A stretch of 12,220 nucleotides of DNA from Stramonita haemastoma (GCA_030674155.1 JASPKP010007889.1:1-12220), one strand, 5' to 3'. Positions 1 through 7,365 are shown, numbered from the stretch's first letter. Made by a program: numbers and translations. Notes: a model not told the origin generated them from the sequence alone.

Positions 1-66
1 TGACTTAAGTTGAATGCAAGCCCTTTGATTTGTGTACTCAAGATTTCAGCGCTGTATAAATCCCAT

Positions 67-102
67 TTATTATTATTATTATTATCATTATTATTATTAT
101 TA

Positions 103-154
<52 letters not shown>

Positions 155-267
155 GGAATAGGAGTAGCAGTAGCAATAGGAGGAGTAGTAGTAGTAGTAG
201 TAGTAGTAGTAGCAGCAGCAGCAGCAGCAGTAGCAGCAGCAGCAGCAACAGCAGTAGCAGTAGCAGC

Positions 268-340
<73 letters not shown>

Positions 341-341
341 A
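67..341. repeat. Compound trinucleotide microsatellite, ATT then AGT/AGC
   Basis: A nearly pure (ATT)n tract runs from 67 to about 154 and switches, after a short GGAATAGGAG-like bridge, into (AGT)n and (AGC)n blocks that end at 341. The switch from ATT to AGT to AGC keeps the same phase, as expected if single substitutions arose in one array and were then spread by slippage. All three frames on both strands stay open, giving poly-Ile, poly-Ser, poly-Val, poly-Ala or poly-Thr translations. These are artefacts of the repeat and not proteins. Confidence 0.97.
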
Positions 342-383
342 ACTGCTTTAGGCTTGAAATCCATTTGATGAAAGTAAAACTGA

Positions 384-688
384 AAATTTGTGGGAAGCCC
401 GAGTCCAACGTAAATGGGTTAACACCAAAGTACAGCAAACATTTCCGGACACTGAAATTCAATGGAAATTTGCAAACACTGAAGTTCAATGGAAATTTGC
501 GGACACCGACGTCCAATAGAAATTTGCGAACACTTAAGTCCAGCGACAATTTGCGGACACTAAAATTCAACGGAAATTGGCGAACACTAAAATTCAGCGA
601 AAATTTGCGAACACTGAAATTCAGCGAAGATTTGCGAACACTGAAGTCCACAACCAAAATTTGCGGACACCGAATTCCCACGGAAATG
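384..688. repeat. 27-bp minisatellite, about 11 diverged units
   Basis: The landmark (A/G)ACAC(T/C) recurs at 422, 449, 476, 503, 530, 557, 584, 611 and 638, exactly 27 bp apart, and then at 667 after a 29-bp step. A degenerate match at 395 extends the array upstream. The unit reads approximately ACACTGAAATTCAACGGAAA followed by TTTGCGG. Because 27 is a multiple of three, both strands carry open frames with a 9-residue period (LKFNGNLRT-like on plus, SVRKFSLNF-like on minus). Substitutions fall at all codon positions and one step is 29 bp, so I read it as a minisatellite and not a repetitive protein. The array resumes beyond the SINE at 917. Confidence 0.93.
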
Positions 689-916
689 TTGTATTTTGTA
701 TTTTGTACCACTTTATGTCACAGCAGATTTCTCTGCGTGAAATTCGGGCTGCTCTCTCTCCCCGATGAGAGCGCGTCACCACAAGTGCAGCGCCTACCCA
801 TTTTTTTTTCTTTTTCCTGCATGCAAGTGTATTTGTTTCCCTATCAGAGTGGCTTTTTCCACAGAATTTTGCCAGGGTCAACCCCCTTGTTGCCGTGGGT
901 TCTTTTACGTGCGTTT
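689..916 (-). mobile_element. 5'-truncated SINE, antisense, inserted in the minisatellite
   Basis: This is the reverse complement of the 3' half of the full-length SINE at 1210-1632. Shared blocks include the TAAAAGAACCCACG motif, the TGTCCCTGGCAAAATTCTG block, the GCCACTCTGATAGGGAAACA block, the GAGAG stem-loop and the GAAATCTGCTGTGACATAAA end. The tRNA-like head and first part of the core are missing. The A/T-rich tail points left, so the copy is on the minus strand. The distance between the flanking minisatellite landmarks (667 and 926) is 259 bp, or one 27-bp unit plus 232 bp, so the insertion is bounded on both sides by the same array. AAAT/AAT at the edges may be a very short target duplication. 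Confidence 0.93.
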
Positions 917-940
917 AATTTGCGGACACCGTACCGAAGT
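917..940. repeat. Resumed minisatellite unit, right of the SINE
   Basis: AATTTGCGGACACCG at 917-931 is the same junction motif that links units in the 384-688 array. It begins where the interrupted unit on the left stops (GGAAAT at 682-687). It shows that the SINE inserted into an existing array and did not land beside it. Confidence 0.8.
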
Positions 941-1052
941 GCAGTGCACACACACACAGCTTTAGCTGTCGATAGGACCGACAAAATCTGATCTCGAACT
1001 CCACACTATGGCTAGCTATGTACCATTATGTCCCTAGCCACATACCATTTGT

Positions 1053-1199
1053 CTGCCTGCTGTTGTGTCCACATGTATATATTAACATTCAGACCGACCA
1101 TCTGACAGACCAAACCCTTCCCTGTTGTTCACTAACACTTATTCTAACACTAACCTCAACCATATTAACCCTGGCCCCACATGTGGACACAAGAGGCAG
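1053..1199. repeat. Inverted-repeat structure, MITE-like or hairpin
   Basis: TTGTGTCCACATGT at 1063-1076 is the perfect reverse complement of 1179-1192. Beyond a small gap, CTGCCT at 1053-1058 pairs with AGGCAG at 1194-1199. The arms are about 20 bp and enclose about 100 bp of unremarkable AC-rich sequence. A short non-autonomous element is possible, but no clear target duplication is visible. The rest of 931-1209 shows no gene. Confidence 0.55.
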
Positions 1200-1209
1200 G
1201 TAGATAGAT

Positions 1210-1632
1210 ATCGGTGGTCTAGGTGGTTAACATGCCTGCCTAGAAAGCGAAAAGTCCGGGTCAGAGTGTGCGGTGGTTCGAATCCCGTTTGGGCCCAAAA
1301 CTTTCCCCCCATCCATTAGACCATGAGTGGTGGTCTGGCGCTAGTCTTTCGGATGAGACGATAGGCCGAGGTCCCGTGTGTTACACATTATTATTTAGCG
1401 CACGTAAAAGAACCCACGTTAACAAAGCGGTTGTCCCTGGCAAAATTCTGTAGAAAAAAAGCCACTCTGATAGGGAAACAAATACAGTTGCAGACAGGAA
1501 AAAGAAAAAAAAATAACGGGTAGGCGCTGCACTTTTGGCGACGCGTTCTCTCGGGGAGAGCAGCCCGAATTTCACGCAGAGAAATCTGCTGTGACATAAA
1601 GTGGTATAAAATAAAAATAAAATTAAATAATG
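1210..1632 (+). mobile_element. Full-length SINE with tRNA-like head and conserved body
   Basis: The head carries an internal Pol III promoter: a near-match A box (TGGTCTAGGTGG, 1215-1226) and a perfect B box (GGTTCGAATCC, 1275-1285), 49 bp apart from A-box end to B-box start. Next come a hairpin (AGACCA 1318-1323 with TGGTCT 1331-1336), a core from CTTTCGGAT at 1346 through CCGAGGTCCCGTGTG and GCGCACGTAAAAGAACCC, and a stem-loop at 1548-1560 (CTCTC/GAGAG). It ends in an A/T-rich tail, (ATAAA)n-like, near 1600-1632. Two other copies (689-916 minus, 8701-9105 plus) define the boundaries. Such elements encode no protein and are mobilised by a partner LINE. The core resembles conserved metazoan SINE domains such as Nin-DC; that assignment is from memory and needs an alignment. 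Confidence 0.92.
1215..1285 (+). promoter_or_regulatory. Internal RNA polymerase III promoter (A and B boxes) of the SINE
   Basis: The B box at 1275-1285 matches GGTTCGANTCC exactly. The A box at 1215-1226 matches TRGCNNARYNGG with two differences. The order and the 49-bp gap (60 bp between box starts) suit a tRNA-derived type 2 promoter, with the gap somewhat longer than in a typical tRNA. This copy therefore looks more transcription-competent than the copy at 8701, whose B box is GGTTTAAACCC. Confidence 0.75.
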
Positions 1633-1867
1633 CTGGCACTACTTCTGCTTTTCCCTCATAATGATTGGGTATAAATTCTCAGAGCCTGGTCTTTTTTTTA
1701 GGCACCCGTATTTCTGCAGGAGGTCTGCCCGCTGACCTTAGTTGACACGTCGTGTCGACTTCAGAGAAGCTGATTTAACTTAAGGAATTTTGGTGTAGGA
1801 GAAATAAATTCAGATTTGCATTAAATAAAAAAAAAGGGTAGGAGAATGGACTGGTTGGCAGAAAGAA
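1633..1867. other. Intergenic DNA, no gene seen
   Basis: This is mixed-composition sequence between the SINE tail and the GA tract. The only structure noted is a small hairpin near 1744-1757 (GACAC/GTGTC around GTC). There are no sizeable open frames. Confidence 0.6.
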
Positions 1868-1928
1868 GCAAGGGAGAGGGAGAGAGGGAGGGAGAAAGAG
1901 AGAGGGAGAGAGGGAGAGAGAGAGAGAA
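1868..1928. repeat. (GA)n purine microsatellite
   Basis: An imperfect GAGAGG/GAGA tract of about 60 bp, purely purine on the plus strand. It directly abuts the ACTCGAACTCGAA end of the antisense retrotransposon fragment. It may have grown from the CTCGAA-type tail of that element. Confidence 0.92.
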
Positions 1929-2065
1929 CTCGAACTCGAAAGGTTTATTCATGAAAAAAGGCCATTGGCCCATACATGAAGGGGGTTGCCGAATAACGAT
2001 AACGATAATTGCTTTAAGCTGACACACGACGCTACTCCAAGCCATGGAAACCACAGCATTGATTA
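1929..2065 (-). mobile_element. Antisense 3' end of a non-LTR retrotransposon
   Basis: Read on the minus strand, the segment ends with a GGGCCAATGGCC palindromic block, an AATAAA signal (plus-strand TTTATT at about 1943-1948) and a short direct repeat TTCGAGTTCGAG running into (CT)n. A terminal short-repeat tail after AATAAA is typical of many LINE 3' ends. No reverse transcriptase frame is present, so the copy is strongly 5'-truncated. The left edge toward 2065 is uncertain. It lies downstream of the putative exon at 2177-2661 in the same orientation, so it could supply that transcript's polyadenylation signal. Confidence 0.6.
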
Positions 2066-2168
2066 GTAATGTACATGGAGACAGGAAACTCTTTACTGTC
2101 CAGATATGTTACGGCATTCGGAGCCTTTCTTTCGTCCAGTCTTTGTCACAAGCACACCCTTAGGTCTA

Positions 2169-2182
2169 GGCTAGGCCTAGCC
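2169..2182. repeat. Perfect 14-bp palindrome over the stop codon
   Basis: GGCTAGGCCTAGCC reads identically on both strands. It contains the minus-strand stop codon (TAG at 2177-2179) of the reading frame 2177-2661. Confidence 0.8.
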
Positions 2183-2661
2183 AAGACACCGCTGTAATAG
2201 TTCTCTAAGTGTTGCTAAGTCCCTTGAAGCACACGATAGGGTCTCCGTGTGTAGTGTGTTCTGGATTCGCTTCCCATTCGGCAAACTGGCGAGTTTGACA
2301 CGTTCCTCTTTTAGCATGTTTTTCTCTTGCTGTTTGACAAACCAGTACACACATACTGGCTCAGTGTCTGGTTGGCATGCGCACTGGATCACAATGTCGT
2401 CTGACTCACACGTCACAATATCTTCACCGTCTGAATGATGTAGCACGGATTTTCTAAAGTGTGTATTTCTTTGTCTGTCTCTTAGCCTTTTCTGTACGGA
2501 TCTATCAGTTAGAGTAGCCACGTACTGTTTGACATTTCTTGTGTCGAATGCACCAACAATATTATCATCGTTCACCTCAGGCTGCAAAACACACATATCA
2601 GCACAGTCACTACAATCAGACATACAGGGAGGTTCTAAATCAACCGATGATGGCAACTTAA
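2177..2661 (-). CDS. Putative 3'-terminal coding exon, unrecognised protein
   Basis: This is the only frame in the window with a normal, mixed amino-acid composition and no simple repeat. It gives about 160 residues ending ...LRELLQRCLG. The apparent start at 2656 is TTG, and the first ATG lies about 11 codons further in, so this is better read as the C-terminal part of a spliced gene. On the minus strand, a (C)27(CT)n pyrimidine tract, CTTTTCCTCTTCTC and then ACATCAG precede the frame, a good 3' splice acceptor with the exon starting at 2661 (intron phase 1). A second AG gives an alternative start at 2656. The protein is cysteine-rich near residues 11-25 and again around a CESDDIVIQCACQ segment, and it has a basic QKRLRDRQRN stretch. 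There is no obvious membrane segment. I do not recognise the family. Upstream exons would lie at higher coordinates, but none was identified here. A retroposon-derived frame is an alternative. Confidence 0.5.
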
Positions 2662-2747
2662 CTGATGTTTTTGTGTTGATGAGAAGAGGAAAAGAGAGAG
2701 AGAGAGAAGAGAGAGAGAGAGGGGGGGGGGGGGGGGGGGGGGGGGGG
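2662..2747 (-). promoter_or_regulatory. Candidate 3' splice acceptor with simple-repeat polypyrimidine tract
   Basis: On the minus strand, 27 C residues (2747-2721) run into about 30 bp of (CT)n and CTTTTCCTCTTCTC, ending in CAG with AG at 2663-2662. The tract is pure simple repeat, so its length is likely to vary between individuals. Whether it is used depends on the exon being real. Confidence 0.4.
2721..2747 (+). repeat. 27-base G homopolymer
   Basis: An uninterrupted G run follows (GA)n. On the plus strand it can fold as a G-quadruplex. Runs of this length are also prone to sequencing and assembly length errors. Confidence 0.95.
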
Positions 2748-3027
2748 AGTTAGAAAAGGAGTAATAGAAAAGGACATTAATAGCAACTAATTTCCAGAAA
2801 GTGGGGAGTCTTTAATACTGAAAGAGCCCCCCTCACTCCTCCCCCCGCCGTGATCCCCATACTTATGTTGACTCAATGGCTATACACTTTCTTCAGGGTT
2901 GGTGGAAAAGTAGGGGGGGGGGGGGGACAGGGGATTGCTAGAATTTGAGAGAAGAGGATGTTAGGAATGAGAGCAATAAAATGTTTTAATTCTTTAAAAT
3001 TTAAAAGTAAAGGGTGCTTGCTGTAGA
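2748..3027. other. Intergenic DNA with a shorter G run
   Basis: Mixed sequence with C-rich clusters near 2827-2850 and a G run of about 14 at 2914-2927. An AATAAA occurs on the plus strand at about 2975-2980. No gene was recognised. Confidence 0.6.
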
Positions 3028-3092
3028 TAATATCAATAATAGTAGTGATAATAATGATAATGATAATAACAATAACAACAATAATAATAATT

Positions 3093-3132
<40 letters not shown>

Positions 3133-3165
3133 TCATGATGATGATGATGATAAAAAATAATAAAG
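3028..3165. repeat. AAT/GAT microsatellite
   Basis: Imperfect (AAT)n with GAT and AAC interruptions to about 3130, then (GAT)n, then an A-rich end at about 3165. It directly abuts the interspersed-repeat end at 3166-3230. Confidence 0.93.
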
Positions 3166-3230
3166 AATTTACATAGCACTATATCTTGCAAAAGCAAATC
3201 AAAGCGCTTGATCGCAGGTTTAAGGAAACA
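3166..3230 (-). mobile_element. Probable interspersed-repeat end (AAAGCGCTT motif)
   Basis: GAATTTACATAGCACTATAT, then TTGCAAAAGCAAATC and AAAGCGCTTGATC, resembles repeat ends I associate with marine invertebrate genomes, where a TATAGCGC-like motif adjoins an ATT-type microsatellite. Read on the minus strand, the ATT/ATC array would be its 3' tail. The family is not named with confidence. Confidence 0.4.
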
Positions 3231-3242
3231 TTTGAAGGGATT

Positions 3243-3269
3243 GGGGGGGGGGGGGGGGGGGGGGGGGGG
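3243..3269 (+). repeat. Second 27-base G homopolymer
   Basis: An uninterrupted G run of the same length as the one at 2721-2747 and in the same orientation, 500 bp away. It makes poly-Gly or poly-Pro frames that are not genes. G-quadruplex formation is likely. Confidence 0.95.
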
Positions 3270-3453
3270 TTGAGGGGCGAATGCATTTTGGAAAAAACAA
3301 GAAAAAAAGTATATTCAAAACAGGAGTCATGGGTGCTGAATTTATATATTGCACTATTGAATAATATTTCTTTGGGGGTAAGGAATGGTGACATCACGTT
3401 GCAGGAGAGGGAAGTTTCTTTAAAAAGGAGTAGACAGTATGTTCAGGTCGGTG

Positions 3454-3454
<1 letters not shown>

Positions 3455-3527
<73 letters not shown>

Positions 3528-3585
3528 ATGTATGTGTGTGTGTGTGTTTTTAGGTGTGTGTGTATGTGCGTGTGCGCGCAAGCGC

Positions 3586-3632
<47 letters not shown>

Positions 3633-3768
3633 CGCGAGTGTATGTGTTCGAGTGTATGTATGTGTGCGAGTGTGTGTGTGCGAGTGTGTGTGTGCGAGTG
3701 TGTGTGTGCGTTGTGTGTATGTGCGTGTGTGCGTGCGTTTGTACGTGCGTGCGTGTGTGTGTGTGTAG
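3455..3768 (+). repeat. Long GT microsatellite with CG-rich blocks
   Basis: About 70 bp of perfect (GT)n (3455-3525) is followed by imperfect GT, GCGT and GAGT variants and by pure GC blocks (GCGCGC at about 3575-3583; about 13 alternating bases at 3623-3636). Alternating purine-pyrimidine DNA of this kind favours left-handed Z-DNA. The open frames of Cys, Val and Arg residues on this strand are artefacts. Confidence 0.97.
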
Positions 3769-4059
3769 GTAGAGGGTTGTTAAATAGAAAAAAATATGCG
3801 GTTATAGAAATAACACGGATTTGACTTATATCAGTGTGTGTAGCGTGGCCGAATAAAATCGTGTTTAAAACTACTCGATTTGTCCCTGTAAGTAGTGTTG
3901 ACTACCAACCCCCCCCCCCAAAAAAAAAAAAAATAAAAAATCGCCGTAAACTTGGAAAGGATGGGGGTGGATGTGACAGTGAAGTGTCTGATTTAAAACG
4001 TTGTAGTATTTTAATTATCAAAATGTTCTGTGGACATCTCATTTAACAACACTGCAGTA
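3769..4059. other. AT-rich unique DNA
   Basis: Nothing gene-like was seen. There is a C9/A13 homopolymer pair at about 3910-3932. Confidence 0.6.
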
Positions 4060-4290
4060 TGAGGCATGATAGCCCGGTGGTCCGACACTGCCTGTCAATG
4101 GGTACCTGCCCTCTTTAGGGTCAGGGAAGGTAAAAGCAGCAAGGGGGTGGGGGGTGGGGGGGAGATGGGTGCCGCCCTCAATAATTATGCTGGCCCTAGA
4201 GAAGCTGAGGTCTTTGAAACATTGCTCCCCAACGACTGCGTAGGTTATGGGAATACTTTTACCTTTCTTTTCTTTATTACAAAAGGTTTT
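4060..4290 (+). mobile_element. SINE-like repeat, second type
   Basis: TAGCCCGGTGGT near 4070-4081 is a near-match to a tRNA A box. It is followed by CACTGCCTGTCAATGGGTACC, GGGTCAGGGAAGGTAAAAGC, a GGTGCCGCCCTCAATAATTA block, a GCTGGCCCTAGAGAAGCTGA block and CTTTTACC. This pattern of conserved blocks after a tRNA-like start fits a SINE. No B box is visible, so the head is incomplete or rearranged. There is no second copy in the window, so the boundaries are approximate. Confidence 0.5.
4143..4169 (+). other. G-quadruplex-capable motif
   Basis: Four G runs (5, 6, 7 and 3 bases) are separated by loops of T, T and AGAT. This meets the canonical G3+N1-7 pattern. It lies inside the SINE-like repeat. 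Confidence 0.75.
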
Positions 4291-4310
4291 ATCTCGGTAA
4301 ACCTTTTAAA

Positions 4311-4350
4311 AATATCTATTATTATTATTGTTATTGTTATTATTATATTG

Positions 4351-4433
<83 letters not shown>

Positions 4434-4434
4434 G

Positions 4435-4477
<43 letters not shown>

Positions 4478-4563
4478 ATCTTATTCATCTATTTATCATC
4501 ATCATCATCACCATCACCATCACCACCACCACCACCATCACCATCATCATCATCATCATCATT
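4311..4563. repeat. ATT / ATTATC / ATC-ACC compound microsatellite
   Basis: (ATT)n with GTT variants at 4311-4410, a hexanucleotide ATTATC phase at about 4410-4446, ATT again to 4476, and then (ATC)n with ACC variants at 4496-4563. It lies just past the 3' side of the SINE-like repeat, so it may be an expanded tail. Confidence 0.95.
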
Positions 4564-4631
4564 TATTATTATTATTTATATTAATAATATTAATAATGTT
4601 TTTTCCCTTCAAAACCTGGTGAGAAAAATGG

Positions 4632-4755
4632 TGACCTTTCATTTCAAATTGTGTATATGAGTACAGTCCCCTTGTATTGGTGTGTCCTGTGACCTTATTT
4701 CCTTCTTGCCCTTTTGCTTTGCCCTAGGTCAAGGACATGTCCATGACCAAGGTCA
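4632..4755. promoter_or_regulatory. Cluster of AGGTCA-type half-sites and a 22-bp near-palindrome
   Basis: TGACCTT occurs at 4632-4638 and 4690-4696, AGGTCA at 4726-4731, TGACC at 4744-4748 and AAGGTCA at 4749-4755. GGTCA...TGACC at 4727-4748 is a near-perfect 22-bp palindrome whose centre, GGACATGTCC, fits the p53 half-site consensus. Nuclear receptors bind AGGTCA repeats, so an enhancer is possible. A degraded repeat element with TGACCTT units would look the same. Confidence 0.25.
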
Positions 4756-5465
4756 TAGCTCTCCCAGCCCATTGATAGTAGACACCCCCATCTGCATCTC
4801 TCCTAGCAGTCTTTGATTTCCATTGTCGGCACATGTGTACGTTAGATCTATTATAGCGTTTTTTTGTTTTATATTCAAATAAAACAAAAAGTGGAAGAAA
4901 AAGGTAGGAGACTTCACGATATAATACCCCCCCTCCCCCCGAAAAAAAAAGCAAACAAAAACCCCAAACGAACAAAAAAACCCAAACAAAAAACAAACCG
5001 GGAATAGAATAATGGGAAAACGGTGAAAAAAAAAGAAATAAAAAAGAATAAAAGAAGAAATAAGAGAGGAGAAAAAAGGATTGGAGGGTACCATATAACA
5101 ACAAGTTTATATTGGCAAGACTGAAGTGAAAGACTTGACATGGATCAATATCATCGCTGCGGATTTCATGTCTGCTTTCTGGCATGTGTCAAACCTTTGT
5201 GCTGTAGAAACCAACTTCAAGACACACTTATTTCAAACCTAAGATTTTCGCCTTCTGTTTTCATCTCCTCCTGTCCCTGCCTTCAACATCTGAAATTCCC
5301 TTCACCCTGCCAAAGTGTATAACCTTTATAAGGTTTTTTTATTTTTTTTATTTTGTGAACACTATCTATACAAAATATGCTAATATAAAGATTTTCTTTT
5401 AAATTAATTATTTTATATCCCCTTTATTATTTATATGATATAATATTATGGCTCTTATTTTAAAT
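4756..5465. other. Low-complexity and AT-rich DNA, possible retrotransposon ORF remnant
   Basis: 4860-5080 is A/C/T-rich low complexity. Around 5207-5245 the plus strand reads ETNFKTHLFQT and then stop, resembling the end of some LINE reverse-transcriptase proteins (a KTHLF-type motif). It is followed by a T-rich and AT-rich stretch to 5460. The match is short and unproven. No other gene was seen. Confidence 0.4.
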
Positions 5466-6240
5466 AGAGTATATAGAATGAAGAATAGAACTGAAAAATG
5501 AAGGGTCCCCCTTTCAGGATATAAGAATAGGAAACTGAAGGGAAAGCAGGATAAGAAAGAAGAAAGAAAAATACGGATGAAAATTTAGTAATGGGAAAGG
5601 TAAAATAAAATAAGGATGAAAGATGAAGATAATCAAATGAGGATGGAAGGATGGTGAAAAAGGTGAAGAGGTGAAGGTTTAGTGGAAGGGATGAAATGAA
5701 GTTAAGGTGCAAAGGTGAGGTAAGGTGAGGGTGCCCGGTGAAAAAGAAGGGGTGCGCAACCCCAAACCCTATAAAATTTGGGGGGAAGAAGGACGAATGA
5801 AAGAAGAAATTGAAGGGTGAAGGTAAGAATGAAAGGTTGAAGAATGAGGATGAAGAAATTAAGAATGAAGCCTGAAGCATGAAGGATGAAGAAAGAAGGT
5901 GAAGGATGAAGTTTTGGAGAAGAAGAAAGGAGAAATGAAGGTGAAAGGTGGAATGAGAAGAATGAAAAAGTGAAGATGAAGGTGGAACGGAATGAAGGTG
6001 GGGTGAAAATAAGGGTGAAGTGAAGCTGGGTGCGAAGGGAAAAAAAGGGAAAAATGAAGGATGAAAAATGAAGGGGAAAAACAAAAGAGAAAAATGAAAA
6101 GGTGAAGGATGAAAAATGAAGGGTGAAGGTGAAGGGGTGAAGGAAAAAAGTGAAAAGAAGAATGAAAGGGTGAAGAAGAAGAAGGATGGGGTGAAGAAAG
6201 AATGAATGCCTGAAGGAAGAAGAAAGAAGAACAAAGAAGG
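5466..6240. repeat. Purine-rich arm, degenerate GGATGAAG/GGTGAAG repeat
   Basis: About 775 bp in which the plus strand is almost all A and G, with single T (and rare C) interruptions. It is built from short variants of GAAGGATGAAG, AATGAAGG and GGTGAAGG. The minus strand is therefore nearly free of stop codons and gives a 332-residue Ser/Phe/Pro/His-rich frame (5455-6453) that I reject as a protein. Confidence 0.93.
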
Positions 6241-6375
6241 CTCGGGCAGAGGGCCCCGACTGCCCTGAAGGGGAAAGGGGGAGAACGGGAGCAATGACCG
6301 GGGAAAATCCCTGGGTGAAGACTTGGGCCCCGTGAAGCGAAGAAGGCTACCGCCGGGTGCAACCGAAGGGCGACG
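6241..6375. other. GC-rich centre of the strand-switch element
   Basis: This is a mixed, GC- and CpG-richer segment between the two arms, including GGGCAG/CTGCCC (6244-6249 and 6260-6265) as a small hairpin and an ACCGCCGGGTGC stretch. Its composition differs from both arms, and it may be the original unique sequence between them. Confidence 0.6.
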
Positions 6376-7160
6376 GATCCGCCTCCCATCCCTCCCCATC
6401 CTCATTTCCCATTTCCCAAAATACCCCACACCCATCTTTCCTTTTTCCTTCATCCTCCTTCCAACCTTACCTCATCCTTTTATCCCCCCCCTTCTCCCCC
6501 ATCTTCATCCTTTTTCCCCCCCTTTATTCCTCCTTCATTTATCCTCCTTCTTCCTTTCCTATCCTTTATCCCCCATTTTTACCCCCTTTCCTTTATCCTC
6601 CCTCTCCATCTTCATCCTCCTTTTCCATCCTTCATTCCATCCATCCTCCCTCCTCCTCCTTATCCTCCCTCCCCTTACCTCCCTCTTCATCCTCCATTTT
6701 ATTCCTCCCATCCTTTTATCCTTCATCCCCCATTTTCCTTCTCCTCCATCCTTATCCTATCCTTATCCCCCATTTTATCCTTACTTTTATCCTCCTCCTT
6801 CATCCCCCCATCCTTTATTCCTCCTTTTCCCCCATCCTCCATCCTCCATCCTCCCCTCCTTTATCCTCCCTCAACTAATCCTCCCTTTACCCCATCTCCT
6901 TCATCCTCCTCCTCCTTCTCTCCATCCTTCATCCTCCATCCTTTATCCCCCATCCTCCCTCCTCCCTCCTCCCTCCCCCATCCTACATCCTACATCCTAC
7001 ATCCTCCTTCTCCTCCATCATCCTTCATCCTCCATTTTCCTTTATCCTCCATCCTTCACCCTCCTTCATCCTCCATCCTTCATCCCCCTTCATCCTCCAT
7101 CACCTCCTTTCCTTCATTTTTCCTCTTTCCTCCTTCATCCTCCATCATCATTTAATCCAT
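6376..7160. repeat. Pyrimidine-rich arm, degenerate CATCCTCC/TTCATCC repeat
   Basis: About 785 bp in which the plus strand is almost all C and T with single A interruptions, built from variants of CATCCTCCTTCATCC. It is the strand-reversed counterpart of the left arm. The 295-residue plus frame (6323-7210) of Pro, Ser, Leu, Phe and His exists only because stop codons need purines. It is not a gene. Confidence 0.93.
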
Positions 7161-7334
7161 CATCATCATCATCATTCACATCACCATCATCATCATTATT
7201 GTTGTTGTGATTGTGGTTGTTGTTGTTGATTTTTATTATTTTTTATTATTTTTATTATTATTATTATTATTATTATTTATTATTATTTTTATTATTATCA
7301 TCTCATTATTATCATTATCATCATCATCATCATC

Positions 7335-7365
<31 letters not shown>

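Noticed and set aside
384..688. CRISPR-like array
   Set aside because: The repeats are contiguous 27-bp units with no unique spacers, in a eukaryotic setting.
103..711. 202-residue minus frame with 9-residue repeats and poly-Thr/Ala/Asn
   Set aside because: It is the minisatellite plus trinucleotide array read in an open frame, and part of it lies in the SINE boundary. It is kept only as a low-interest finding.
3186..3824. 212-residue plus frame with poly-Gly and Cys-Val repeats
   Set aside because: It runs through the G homopolymer and the (GT)n tract. All frames there are open.
5455..6453. 332-residue minus-strand open frame rich in Ser, Phe, Pro and His
   Set aside because: It reads the pyrimidine strand of a purine-rich repeat, where stop codons cannot easily arise. 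The composition is low complexity, with no domain or plausible gene signals.
6323..7210. 295-residue plus-strand open frame rich in Pro, Ser, Leu and His
   Set aside because: The same explanation applies on the pyrimidine arm. Neighbouring frames are open as well.
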